DNA from: Ignavibacteria bacterium
GTDB taxonomy: Bacteria > Bacteroidota > Ignavibacteria > Ignavibacteriales > Ignavibacteriaceae
Direction: 5' to 3'
Assembly (NCBI GenBank): GCA_017302895.1
Contig: JAFLBV010000002.1
Location: forward strand, 868,001 to 932,000
DNA length: 64,000 nt
Positions 17,576-26,559 of this stretch are shown in pieces (within the stretch, counting starts at the first letter, position 1; the number at the start of each line of letters is the position of its first letter). Position numbers and translations under genes: made by a program. A model generated the notes under the pieces. It did no database searches. It saw only the letters and a list, made by a program, of their open reading frames with translations, and was not told the origin of the DNA.

Positions 17576-18020
17576 TTTGTTTAGAGGCGGGGTAATTCTC
17601 GCCTCTTCCCTTATTATCTCGGCCTGTGCTTCCACAGTACGAATACCCAACAACAGGAACAAACCCGACATCGAGGTAAACAACCCTGAAAGCAATCCCG
17701 CCTCCTTCGATCTTAAAGTCGTTTCAACTTTTACCGGAAAAGCCACTTATTATGCCGACAAATTTCAGAACCAAAAGACTGCGAGCGGTGAGGTTTACAA
17801 AAAAAGCAAGTTTACCGCCGCACACAAAGACCTCCCCTTCAATACACTTGTGAAAGTTACAAATCTGAAAAACGGGAAAAGTGTCGTGGTTAAAATAAAC
17901 GACAGAGGACCTTTCGGGAGGGACAGGGAAATCGACCTCTCATACATCGCTGCTAAATCGATCGACATGCTCGCTGATGGTGTGGTGGATGTGAAAGTGG
18001 ATATTCTCGGGAACAACTGA
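17547..18020 (+). CDS. rlpA: RlpA-like double-psi beta-barrel lipoprotein
   Basis: A 157-residue lipoprotein. The start was set at 17547 because it gives a signal peptide with a lipobox (LIISAC); longer upstream readings only translate the cyclase gene out of frame. The RlpA domain is clear: GKATYYADKF, KTASGEVY, TAAHKDLPFNT and the NDRGPF motif carrying the catalytic Asp, then DLSYIAAKS. RlpA proteins are outer-membrane lytic transglycosylases or peptidoglycan-binding proteins; there is no SPOR domain here. The gene overlaps the cyclase 3' end by 29 bases, so it is probably co-transcribed. Confidence 0.87.
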   Translation: MAFLNSLQNNLFRGGVILASSLIISACASTVRIPNNRNKPDIEVNNPESNPASFDLKVVSTFTGKATYYADKFQNQKTASGEVYKKSKFTAAHKDLPFNTLVKVTNLKNGKSVVVKINDRGPFGRDREIDLSYIAAKSIDMLADGVVDVKVDILGNN

Positions 18021-18114
18021 TTACCCCTGATTAACGGGAACAACAAATCCCCTCTCCCTTTTCCTGCTTATTGTTAAATTCACACTTTACAATTTATTTT
18101 TTTGGAAAAACTCT

Positions 18115-19551
18115 CTGATTCTCAGATCACTCACAGAAATTAAGAACTCTGACACAGGATTCCTGCTTGCACTGCTGATTACGGCCGCCGTTTCGGCAGT
18201 TCTGCCTGCCATGGCAGTCCCTGTCCTGCTCGGAGCGGTTCTATTTTATGCCCTGATCAAAGCCGGCGGAAGAGAGTTTAATCTTGTTGTGGTTATGCTG
18301 CTCCTCTTTCTTACCAGCAGCACACTCGACCCGTCTTTCCGAGTAGCAGTAATCGTATGGTCGCTTGCCTCCCTTGCGTGGTTTGCATTTGATGATCCGG
18401 AAAAGCATGAACGGATGAAAATTCCGCGCGGGATAATCCTTTTTGCAGTTTTCACCCTCTTTTTTATTGTACTTTCGGCCCTCGTTTCAATAAACCCTTT
18501 TAAGGGATTGTCAGCCGCATTTCGTCAGGCAGTGTTTTTTGTTTTTGCGTTTTTAATCTTTATGAATATCAAAAACCTGAAAGATGTGTATCTCCTGCTG
18601 GCAACCGTGTTGCTTACGGGATTGATCAACGGATTTGCAATCCTCTATTCTATTTTTGCCGGTGGTATCTCGGCACATACCCTTTTGGAAGGACCAAGCA
18701 GATTCGGCGGGCTTTTTACAAATATCAATATCAATTTTTCAGGAGTCACTCTCGCCGTCTCTTTCCTTATTATCGTGGCTTATTTCTTTCTGAAAAATAA
18801 CCGGAACATGCCACGAAGGGCTTTTCTCCTTGCAATTCTTTTTCCCCTCTCTCTGGCACTATTGATTTCAAATTCCAGAGCAGCACTTCTCGCAGCTTTC
18901 GCGGGTGGCATTACTTTCTTCCTGATAGTTTTCCCAAAATACAGGTTCCATTTTTTCGTAGGAGTCATCGTGTTTGCTTTGGCTGCATTCCTCATACCTC
19001 CGGTCAACGAATTCCTTTCGCTGATGCTCCGTTTTGAAAGATTTTTGAATGTAAGGGATCATCTGTGGGCGATGTCGTGGGAATCGATTAAAGATCATCC
19101 TCTGCTTGGCACCGGTCCCGACCAGTTTAAGGACTATTTCTTCAAATACATGACCGCCTCCGAAGGAAGCTATGCGGAAATGATGATAAAAAGCCTTTAC
19201 AAAGAAGCAGGTGACAGCGGTCTCTCACATAATTTTTTTCTTTTCAGACAAACTGAACTCGGCCTTCCGGGACTCATCTCCGCTTTTTGGTTACCGGGGA
19301 TGTTTATTCTGTTCGCCGTAAGAGCAATGAGAGAATTACGAAATCAAGACAGGGATGGTTTTATTTTGGTTGCCGCATCATTGTCGGTGGGTGTGGGACT
19401 ATTTGCACGGTCGGTCTTCGAATCAATCGGAATTCTTACCCACGGATGGCTGATGGTCGACCTTCCGTTCTGGGTTTGTTTTATGGTGATTGTTTATTTT
19501 TACCGGAAGACCCGCCAAATCCAAACAGAAATCCAGAAAAGCTCCCCATAG
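18115..19551 (+). CDS. O-antigen ligase/polymerase-like membrane protein
   Basis: A multi-pass membrane protein of the O-antigen ligase (Wzy/WaaL) superfamily. About ten hydrophobic segments are visible, plus the family region with HPLLGTGPDQFKDY and a large periplasmic loop ending SHNFFLFRQTELGLPGL. The first ATG in frame (18211) would cut into the first TM helix. The reading frame is open upstream to 18031, and a GGAAA motif at 18104-18108 precedes CTG (18115) or ATT (18118), giving an N-terminus ILRSLTEIKN followed by a full TM helix. I place the start there with low certainty. It would polymerise or attach surface polysaccharide. Confidence 0.75.
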   Translation: MILRSLTEIKNSDTGFLLALLITAAVSAVLPAMAVPVLLGAVLFYALIKAGGREFNLVVVMLLLFLTSSTLDPSFRVAVIVWSLASLAWFAFDDPEKHERMKIPRGIILFAVFTLFFIVLSALVSINPFKGLSAAFRQAVFFVFAFLIFMNIKNLKDVYLLLATVLLTGLINGFAILYSIFAGGISAHTLLEGPSRFGGLFTNININFSGVTLAVSFLIIVAYFFLKNNRNMPRRAFLLAILFPLSLALLISNSRAALLAAFAGGITFFLIVFPKYRFHFFVGVIVFALAAFLIPPVNEFLSLMLRFERFLNVRDHLWAMSWESIKDHPLLGTGPDQFKDYFFKYMTASEGSYAEMMIKSLYKEAGDSGLSHNFFLFRQTELGLPGLISAFWLPGMFILFAVRAMRELRNQDRDGFILVAASLSVGVGLFARSVFESIGILTHGWLMVDLPFWVCFMVIVYFYRKTRQIQTEIQKSSP

Positions 19552-20539
19552 CATAATAGAAATGCATCATTATTAGAATTGACGGGAGGCTCACCGCGGG
19601 CAGTCCGTATTTCAGAAACTTACTGAAACTTTCCACCATAACTGCCGTCAGATAAATCCCCAGAATCATCATAAATGACCCTATGGTAAAGAGTGCGGTC
19701 CTGGAGTAGTCAAAAAAGTGTAGTGCGCCAGTTAGTAACAGGAGTGTGATCTGGAGAGTGTAAAACAACACAGGGGCAGCCTGTTTAATGCTGTGACTTA
19801 AGGGATCCAGTGCGAAATACTTCCCGTAGTCAAAGTTCTGCTTCTTAAGTTTTATCAGGGTTTTCCTCGTCCTGTAAAAGTAAATCAGTTCAGGATAGGC
19901 GTATCCCTTGAACCCTTTTTTCTCCGCCCTGTGATAAAATTCATTGTCCTGGTTCCTGATAAATTTTTCATCAAACAGTCCGATCGAATCAAAAACCTCT
20001 TTACGAACAGCGAAGGCACCACTTCCAAATCCGGGAACAGGTTTCGACACTCCGGATATCCTTTGCCAGTTCCTTCCAAGCCTCGAAAGATGAAACAACT
20101 GAATGGACCTTTCGATCATGGTCTCCGCTTTTGGGAAATCGTAACAGGGCGAGAATATCGATACATCTTTGTCCCTCGCGGCAACCTGAGCAAGATTCCT
20201 GAAGTAACCGGGATTCAGACTGCTGTGTGCTCCGAGCATCTGTACCACATCAGCCCCATTATCGAGAGCATAACGGACTCCAATATTCAAAGCATTTGGT
20301 GTGTATTTGGCAGGATTATCCAGAAGAACAATTTCAATCCCGTCGGAGACTGACTGGCTGACAGTCCACTCAATTTCCTTGTTCTTCGAGCCCGACACAA
20401 CCACGACCGAAGTAAGATAACCGGTGTTTTCTTCCGTAAGAATGTTGTTTAATAAAGTATTTAGGGAAAGATGGTCGTCGAGAACAGGAATTACTGCAAA
20501 TATTTTGATGGCGGTATCTGTTTTTGTTAGAAATTTTAT
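19481..20539 (-). CDS. Family 2 glycosyltransferase
   Basis: A membrane-associated GT-A glycosyltransferase. It has GARYALDNG-like and FGSGAFAVRKEVFDSIGLFDE motifs and two C-terminal TM helices. The first ATG (20404) begins only at MVVSGSKNKE, after the first beta strand and DD motif of the fold. The frame continues upstream through IKIFAVIPVLDDHL, the natural GT2 N-terminus, without ATG, GTG or TTG. An ATA at 20539 sits six bases after AAGGA, and an ATC at 20509 directly encodes the natural start; I chose ATA on RBS spacing. The gene converges on and overlaps the O-antigen ligase by 71 bases. Both are likely surface-polysaccharide genes. Confidence 0.75.
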   Translation of the reverse strand: MKFLTKTDTAIKIFAVIPVLDDHLSLNTLLNNILTEENTGYLTSVVVVSGSKNKEIEWTVSQSVSDGIEIVLLDNPAKYTPNALNIGVRYALDNGADVVQMLGAHSSLNPGYFRNLAQVAARDKDVSIFSPCYDFPKAETMIERSIQLFHLSRLGRNWQRISGVSKPVPGFGSGAFAVRKEVFDSIGLFDEKFIRNQDNEFYHRAEKKGFKGYAYPELIYFYRTRKTLIKLKKQNFDYGKYFALDPLSHSIKQAAPVLFYTLQITLLLLTGALHFFDYSRTALFTIGSFMMILGIYLTAVMVESFSKFLKYGLPAVSLPSILIMMHFYYAMGSFSGFLFGFGGSSGKNKQSP

Positions 20540-20610
20540 TAATTTTCCTTGTAATTTAACCTATGTTTCGTAAATATAAAAAGCTATTAACCATTAATTG
20601 TTGAATTCAC

Positions 20611-22119
20611 TTGAAACAGTACAATCATAGCGGCTCAAAAATTCTTATTGTTGATGATGATGCAACAAATCTTAAGTACCTTCTTATCAGACTGACACAG
20701 GCAGGATATGAAGTAACCCAGTCACAATCGGGCAATGAAGCACTACAAATGCTTCAAACTTTTTTACCCGATCTCATCCTCCTCGATATTAAAATGCCCG
20801 GCCTCGACGGTTTTGAAGTCTGCCGGATTGTTAAGGCGATGGAAGAAACTGAGGATATCCCCATAATATTCCTGACCGCCCTGACTGATACCATCGACAA
20901 GATTAAAGGATTTCAGGCAGGCGGTGTTGATTATGTAACCAAGCCGATCAACTTCGATGAGCTTAATGCCAGAATAAACGCACACCTCACTCTCGTTAAA
21001 CAGCACAGGGAACTGAAAGCCAGTGAGGCCAAGTTTCAGATGCTCGCTGATTTTTCGTTCGATTTCGAGTACTGGCTGAATGATATGAACAAGTTCAACT
21101 ATGTATCCCCCTCTGCGAAAAGAATAACAGGATATGAGGCTTCAGATTTTGAGAATGACCCTGCCCTGCTGAGACGGATAATTCACCCCGAAGACAGAGA
21201 AAAAATCTGGAAGGATATTGAATCAGGTTTCGATTCCACTGAACCGATTATGCGACAATTCAGAATCGTAACCAAAAGTGGCGAAATCAAGTGGATTGCC
21301 CATAAATCTCTAATTATCACCGATAAAGAGGGTAAAAACTACGGCAGAAGAGCTTCAAATCAGGATATTACGACTCTAAAACTCGTCGAGGATGCCCTTC
21401 GCCAGTCGGAACAGGAACTGAAAGCTGCAAATCATTCCAAAGATGAATTCCTCTCAATCCTCGCTCACGACCTCAAGTCCCCGTTTACAGGTTTAATAGG
21501 TTTATCAGAAATGATGAACAACTATTATAATGAACTCAATTCCGACGAAATCCGGGAGTTCTCTTCAGGTATTTATGAGTCTGCAAAGGTTATCTACGCC
21601 CTCATCGAAAATCTCCTCACCTGGACAAGAATTCAGTCGGGTAAACTGGAGTTTGAACCTTCAGAAACCAATTTAAGAGATGCAGTCAGGGATGTGGTTT
21701 TCTCGAGTGAAACCAGTGCCCTTAAAAAGAACATTACCCTGCTGAACGAGGTTGAACCCGGTATCAGCATAATTTGTGACAGAAACATGCTCGACATGAT
21801 TCTGAGAAACATCATATCGAATTCAATCAAGTTTACATATTACGGAGGTGAAGTCAGAATTTCAGCCGAACTCGCTGGCAACTTCGTCATTCTTGTGATA
21901 AAAGATAACGGAATCGGAATAACTGCCGAGAATCTTGCAAAACTCTTTAAGATGGAATCAATTATCTCAACCACCGGAACAAACAAAGAACAGGGCTCGG
22001 GAATGGGTCTGCTGCTAACAAAAGATTTTGTTGAAATCCAGGGTGGTACAATAGTAATTGAAAGCGAATCAGGAGAAGGCACAACGGTCTCAATCTCGTT
22101 ACCGTTGCAGAAAAAATAA
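20611..22119 (+). CDS. Receiver-PAS-histidine kinase
   Basis: A 502-residue cytoplasmic signalling protein with an N-terminal receiver domain (about 10-125; phospho-acceptor in LLDIKMPG, switch Lys in VTKPI), a PAS domain (about 140-265), a HisKA domain (His in LAHDLKSPF) and an HATPase domain (N box NIISNSIKF, then DNGIGI and GSGMGL). There are no TM segments. The start is TTG at 20611, just before the receiver domain, without a good RBS. It stands alone; its partner output regulator is not in the window. Confidence 0.92.
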   Translation: MKQYNHSGSKILIVDDDATNLKYLLIRLTQAGYEVTQSQSGNEALQMLQTFLPDLILLDIKMPGLDGFEVCRIVKAMEETEDIPIIFLTALTDTIDKIKGFQAGGVDYVTKPINFDELNARINAHLTLVKQHRELKASEAKFQMLADFSFDFEYWLNDMNKFNYVSPSAKRITGYEASDFENDPALLRRIIHPEDREKIWKDIESGFDSTEPIMRQFRIVTKSGEIKWIAHKSLIITDKEGKNYGRRASNQDITTLKLVEDALRQSEQELKAANHSKDEFLSILAHDLKSPFTGLIGLSEMMNNYYNELNSDEIREFSSGIYESAKVIYALIENLLTWTRIQSGKLEFEPSETNLRDAVRDVVFSSETSALKKNITLLNEVEPGISIICDRNMLDMILRNIISNSIKFTYYGGEVRISAELAGNFVILVIKDNGIGITAENLAKLFKMESIISTTGTNKEQGSGMGLLLTKDFVEIQGGTIVIESESGEGTTVSISLPLQKK

Positions 22120-22198
22120 TTTTTATTAATGAACTAATTTTCTCCGAAATACATTAATAATGTAGAACTTTCTACATCTGTTAATCTTTCGGAGTACT

Positions 22199-23725
22199 AT
22201 GTCAACAAAACCGGCCAACGCGGGTATTTGGGATAAATTCCTGAATATCATTGAAAAAGGGGGGAACCTTCTTCCTCATCCTGCAACACTCTTTCTGATT
22301 TTTGCCATTCTCATCGTAGCCGCCTCCGGAGTGGCTTCCTGGCTTGGACTCGAGGTTCAACATCCCGCAAAAGACGAGATGATTAAACCCGTCAACCTGC
22401 TTTCGGTTGAAGGACTTCATTACATTCTTACTTCGATGGTTCACAATTTTACTTCCTTTGCACCGCTCGGAACAGTACTCGTTGCATTGCTCGGAATTGG
22501 TGTGGCAGAAGGGAGTGGATTGATGGGCACGGCATTAAGACTGATCGTGATCAAGGCACCGGCAAAAATCCTCACTTTCGTGATTGTGTTCTCAGGTGTC
22601 ATGTCAAACGCAGCAAGCGAAGTTGGATATGTCCTTCTGATTCCCCTTGCAGCAATTATTTTTCTGGCTGTCGGAAGACACCCGGTTCTCGGAATTGCTG
22701 CCGCATTTGCTGGTGTCTCGGGAGGGTACAGCGCCAATCTCCTCCTTGGTACAATCGACCCCCTGCTCGCAGGTCTCTCGCAGGAAGCAGCCCACATAAT
22801 AGACCCTAACTACTCCGTAAACCCAGCGGCAAACTACTACTTCCTCGCAGTCTCAACATTCATTATTGCAGCAGCAGGAACATGGGTAACCGAAAAACTT
22901 GTTGCCCCAAGACTCGGGAAATATACCGGTGACGAAAAACCGGAAGAACTTAAACCTCTCACACCTCTCGAGAAAAAGGGTTTATGGTCAGCTTCTGCTG
23001 TTGTTTTTGTTCTTGCGTTGGTGATCATCGCCGGGCTCGTTCCTGAAAACGGATATCTTCGCGATCCCAAAACAAACGATATTCTAAAATCACCTTTTAT
23101 GTCGGGAATTGTAGCCATCATTTTTATTGGTGGAGCACTCGCGGGTCTCGCTTATGGAATCGCTGCAAAAACGATAAAAAGTGATTCCGATGCAATGAAA
23201 GGGATGAGTAAATCGATGGAAACACTGGGGTCATACCTCGTGCTGGTTTTCTTCGCTGCTCAGTTTGTTGCTTATTTCAACAAAACAAATCTTGGTTTGA
23301 TAATTGCTGTTGAAGGCTCCTCAGTACTGAAATCTCTCAATCTCGGTGAGATTCCCCTGATGATTTCATTTGTCATCCTGACTTCAATTCTGAATCTTTT
23401 TATGGGCTCTGCCTCTGCAAAATGGGCTATAATGGCACCTGTCTTCATCCCGATGTTTATGCTGTTGGGCTATTCTCCCGAGTTTACACAGGCAGCTTAC
23501 AGAGTGGGCGATAGTGTCTCAAATGTAATCTCACCCATGATGTCATATTTTGCACTGATCATTGCCATGATTCAGAAATATGACAAAAATGCCGGTTTGG
23601 GGACATTGATTTCCACAATGATACCTTATACCGTGGTGTTCTTCATCATCTGGTCTCTGTTGCTCGTGGGATGGGTAGCGATGGATTTACCTCTGGGTCC
23701 CGGCTCCAGATTGTATTATCCATAG
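22199..23725 (+). CDS. AbgT-family transporter
   Basis: A 508-residue inner-membrane transporter of the AbgT family, whose members move p-aminobenzoyl-glutamate or act as antimetabolite (sulfonamide) exporters. It has about a dozen hydrophobic segments and family-typical stretches: [45 protein letters not shown] and [15 protein letters not shown]. An RBS-like CGGAG precedes the ATG. The gene is monocistronic, with a strong bidirectional hairpin after it. With a single family member and no abgA/abgB hydrolase nearby, transport direction is undetermined. Confidence 0.93.
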   Translation: MSTKPANAGIWDKFLNIIEKGGNLLPHPATLFLIFAILIVAASGVASWLGLEVQHPAKDEMIKPVNLLSVEGLHYILTSMVHNFTSFAPLGTVLVALLGIGVAEGSGLMGTALRLIVIKAPAKILTFVIVFSGVMSNAASEVGYVLLIPLAAIIFLAVGRHPVLGIAAAFAGVSGGYSANLLLGTIDPLLAGLSQEAAHIIDPNYSVNPAANYYFLAVSTFIIAAAGTWVTEKLVAPRLGKYTGDEKPEELKPLTPLEKKGLWSASAVVFVLALVIIAGLVPENGYLRDPKTNDILKSPFMSGIVAIIFIGGALAGLAYGIAAKTIKSDSDAMKGMSKSMETLGSYLVLVFFAAQFVAYFNKTNLGLIIAVEGSSVLKSLNLGEIPLMISFVILTSILNLFMGSASAKWAIMAPVFIPMFMLLGYSPEFTQAAYRVGDSVSNVISPMMSYFALIIAMIQKYDKNAGLGTLISTMIPYTVVFFIIWSLLLVGWVAMDLPLGPGSRLYYP

Positions 23726-23758
23726 TGTAAACGCTGTTGCAGGATTTATTTTGAGAAT

Positions 23759-23808
23759 CCGGGAAGAAGAATTGATGGATTTCATCTGTCAATTCTTCTT
23801 CCGGTTTT
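23759..23808. terminator. Bidirectional intrinsic terminator
   Basis: Between the convergent abgT-like and esterase genes lies a hairpin of GGAAGAAGAATTGA (from 23762) against TCAATTCTTCTTCC (to 23802), extended by CC/GG with one bulged G. The loop is about 13 bases and TTTT follows. It can serve both genes. Confidence 0.9.
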
Positions 23809-23819
23809 AAAGTGAAAGG

Positions 23820-24710
23820 TTACAGTTTCAGTATCTTCTTGATATCTTTCATCGATTTGTTTTGAGATACCAGACTAAAAAACAAAATTTGTTTCTCCAC
23901 ATGGGTCGTCCAGTATTCCCAGTTATGATCACCTGAATCAGCAAGGTTCAAAATTGGCACTTTCCTTGAGGCTGCCTCTTTTGCAAAGGAGGAATTGACC
24001 CCAAAAGCAAAATCCTTTTTACCACAGGCAATGAAGATTTTCAGTTTCTCTTTCTTCCCTTTGAAGTTTTTCAAAAGGTGAATCGCAGAATTCTTTTCCC
24101 AAACTTTTTTGTTCTTCGCATAGTCTCCGAGTCTCTTTTTAATTCCCCACTTACCGGAGAACTTGGTGATGTCCAGTATTCCGCTCATCGACCCGGCTGC
24201 CTTGAAATAGCCATCTTTTTTGAGATAAAATGATATGGCACCGTGACCACCCATGCTCAAGCCGGTAATGAACCTGTTTTTCTCATCGACCCGGTATTTG
24301 CTCTCTATGTAAGGGACAACCCTTTTCCAAAATGCGCTCTCATATTGCAGTTCTTTTCGGTCGTTGCTGTTCACATACCAGGAATCATAGTAGCCGTCGG
24401 GAAGTACTATAATCATCTTGTAGAGGTCGGCAAGCTTTTGGATATCATAGTTTACTTTCCAGTCATACGATGAACCTGCCCACCCGTGAAGGAGATAAAC
24501 AAGCGGATATTTGGTATTGTTCTTTCTGTATTCCTTCGGCGTATAGATGAAAAGCTTGTTGATGATCGTCGACTTGTCATTATTCCCCTTGTCGAGCTGC
24601 TCATATTCTGCCTTTGGAGAAAAAAAAGCTAGGTTTACGGAATCCTGTGAATACAGAGTCCCGGAAAAGGAAAGGAAAAGGAATAACAGGATTCTGGTTT
24701 TGAGTCTCAC
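23820..24710 (-). CDS. Secreted esterase D/tributyrin-esterase family hydrolase
   Basis: A 296-residue alpha/beta hydrolase of the putative esterase family. It has a signal peptide ending LYSQ (about 22), an oxyanion-region VYLLHGWAGS, the nucleophile elbow GLSMGGHGA (Ser) and a C-terminal catalytic His in SGDHNWEYW. Related enzymes are acetylxylan, feruloyl and small acyl esterases. It lies three bases after the PD40 protein gene, so the two are co-transcribed. The exact substrate is not readable. Confidence 0.88.
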   Translation of the reverse strand: MRLKTRILLFLFLSFSGTLYSQDSVNLAFFSPKAEYEQLDKGNNDKSTIINKLFIYTPKEYRKNNTKYPLVYLLHGWAGSSYDWKVNYDIQKLADLYKMIIVLPDGYYDSWYVNSNDRKELQYESAFWKRVVPYIESKYRVDEKNRFITGLSMGGHGAISFYLKKDGYFKAAGSMSGILDITKFSGKWGIKKRLGDYAKNKKVWEKNSAIHLLKNFKGKKEKLKIFIACGKKDFAFGVNSSFAKEAASRKVPILNLADSGDHNWEYWTTHVEKQILFFSLVSQNKSMKDIKKILKL

Positions 24711-24713
24711 TAG

Positions 24714-25763
24714 TTATTCTCCATCAACCCAGTCGGCAAAGAAAACATTGGTATCACCTTTTTCTTTGTTAAATCTGTTGGAGGCGAAAACGAGGTGTTT
24801 TCCATCCTTAGTAAACATCGGGAATCCGTCAAAAGATTCGTTGAATGTAACCTGTTCGAGACCTGTACCGTCAATCTTGATCAGGTAAAGATCGAAATTC
24901 CTTGGGTCCTTACTTAAAGCATTTGAACAGAAAATGATTCTTTTACCATCGGGATGAAAGAAGGGAGCGAAACTTGCCTTACCAAAATTTGTTACCTGAA
25001 CCTTGTTTTTGCCATCTGCATCCATTACGAATATTTCAAGAGCGCCCGGTCTGACGAGTTTTTCTTTTACAAGTTCGTCATAGTCCTTAAGTTCTTTATC
25101 AGTTTTTGGTCTGCTTGCTCTGTAAACAATTTTGGAACCGTCTGCTGAGAAAAAGGCACCACCGTCATATCCTTTTTCGAATGTGAGCCGTTTTTGGTTG
25201 CTTCCGTCAATGTCCATTATATACAGTTCAGGATCACCATCGCGAAGGGAGGTAAAAATTATTTTATCACCTTTCGGTGAAACTGTTGCTTCAGCGTCGT
25301 AGGAATCATTGTTGGTTACCTGACGAATGTTTTTACCGTCTTTGTCGGCAATAAATATTTCGTAGGAATCGTAAAGTTTCCAGACATAACCTTTTGAAAA
25401 ATCAGGATTCGCAGGGCATTTGGCATCAGCCACATGTGTGGAAGCATAGATGATCGATTCATCTCCAGGCATGAAATATGAGCAGGTGGTTCTGCCATGA
25501 CCGGTAGAAACCATTTTTTTATCTGTTCCGTCAATATTCATTGTGAATATCTGATCGCACTCCATCCCCTTGGTTTTCGCCTGAAATATCAATTTTTTGT
25601 TGTCAAATGAGAGGTAAGCTTCTGCATTTTCACCACCATCAGTGATCATTTTTATATTTTTTAGTCTCTTTTCACCTTTAAAAACCATGCTGTCGGCATT
25701 TTGCGCTGTTGCAGAAAAATTGAAAATAACCATTGATATCAGTAAAAGCAGAATGCTCTTCAT
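24714..25763 (-). CDS. Periplasmic TolB-like PD40 beta-propeller protein
   Basis: A 349-residue exported protein (signal peptide ending SATAQ, about 21) made of WD40-like PD40 repeats. Five or six blades are visible through recurring SPKGDKIIFTS, SADGSKIVYRAS, HPDGKRIIFCSN and TKDGKHLVFASN strands, each paired with an IMDIDGSNQKRLT-type strand. It resembles the TolB propeller without the TolB N-terminal domain and without a Tol-Pal cluster nearby. The family binds proteins or sugars; here it shares an operon with a secreted esterase. Confidence 0.85.
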   Translation of the reverse strand: MKSILLLLISMVIFNFSATAQNADSMVFKGEKRLKNIKMITDGGENAEAYLSFDNKKLIFQAKTKGMECDQIFTMNIDGTDKKMVSTGHGRTTCSYFMPGDESIIYASTHVADAKCPANPDFSKGYVWKLYDSYEIFIADKDGKNIRQVTNNDSYDAEATVSPKGDKIIFTSLRDGDPELYIMDIDGSNQKRLTFEKGYDGGAFFSADGSKIVYRASRPKTDKELKDYDELVKEKLVRPGALEIFVMDADGKNKVQVTNFGKASFAPFFHPDGKRIIFCSNALSKDPRNFDLYLIKIDGTGLEQVTFNESFDGFPMFTKDGKHLVFASNRFNKEKGDTNVFFADWVDGE

Positions 25764-25827
25764 CTAATTAACCTCATAGATTGTGTTTGTGTTCGAAAAA
25801 GTTTTAAGACAAGCCTTAAATTAAGGT

Positions 25828-26541
25828 TTATTGCGGGACATGAACAAGGAAAAATTCTTTGGCGGCTTTTCCGATTCTTTCAGCCTCTTCCATTGTCATG
25901 TGCATACCGGGGACGCTTTCATCGTCCTCCCCTGCTTCGAGTATCGCAAGGTCGGCTCCTTTGGCGTGGTGCAAAAGTTCGTCACAGTAGGCAGTATCAC
26001 CACCATAGCAAATTTTCTTGCCACCGTAGCCAAACTTAAATCCGATGGCAGGCACGAGTCGGGTTTCGTTTCCCTTTCCTGTCATTTCACTGTGCTTTAC
26101 GGGAAATGGAGTGATTGAGACTCCGTGACGGGAGAACCGTTTAGAGTCCATGATTGGCTTTAAATATATTGGATAGGAAGTGCTTAGACCGTAAACAGTC
26201 CGGAACGCATTATAAATACTCTCTATCTCAAAGCATCCTTCGGGATAATGGATATTCATTGGAGAGCGTTTCCTCATGACGCGAAGGTAGGTAAGCAGTG
26301 ACCACACTCCGCCGACATGATCATGGTGACCATGAGTAATAAAAATATCTGTGATTGATAAAATCTCTTCGGGGTGGAGTTCTTCATTTAGATCACGAAG
26401 TATCCCGTCACCCGGATCAATGACTATCTTCGTCTCACCGGCCCGCAATAAGATACCCGTGGCAATAGCAGGAATTGAACAAAAGATCTTGATACTGAAA
26501 TCTTCCTTTTCCCAGAAGATTGGATATTCGGATTTAACCAT
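25828..26541 (-). CDS. Metallo-beta-lactamase-fold hydrolase
   Basis: A 237-residue cytoplasmic MBL-fold protein with the metal motif THGHHDHVGG, a second His in FPVKHSEM, and Asp in CYGGDTAYCDELL. These resemble ribonuclease Z/ElaC-like phosphodiesterases, but the protein is short and lacks some RNase Z landmarks. The last residues VHVPQ end just where the family's final His strand would lie. It sits 18 bases after feoB and may be the last gene of the iron operon. The substrate is unknown. Confidence 0.8.
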   Translation of the reverse strand: MVKSEYPIFWEKEDFSIKIFCSIPAIATGILLRAGETKIVIDPGDGILRDLNEELHPEEILSITDIFITHGHHDHVGGVWSLLTYLRVMRKRSPMNIHYPEGCFEIESIYNAFRTVYGLSTSYPIYLKPIMDSKRFSRHGVSITPFPVKHSEMTGKGNETRLVPAIGFKFGYGGKKICYGGDTAYCDELLHHAKGADLAILEAGEDDESVPGMHMTMEEAERIGKAAKEFFLVHVPQ

Positions 26542-26559
26542 AAAAAAGCTGTCTCATTT

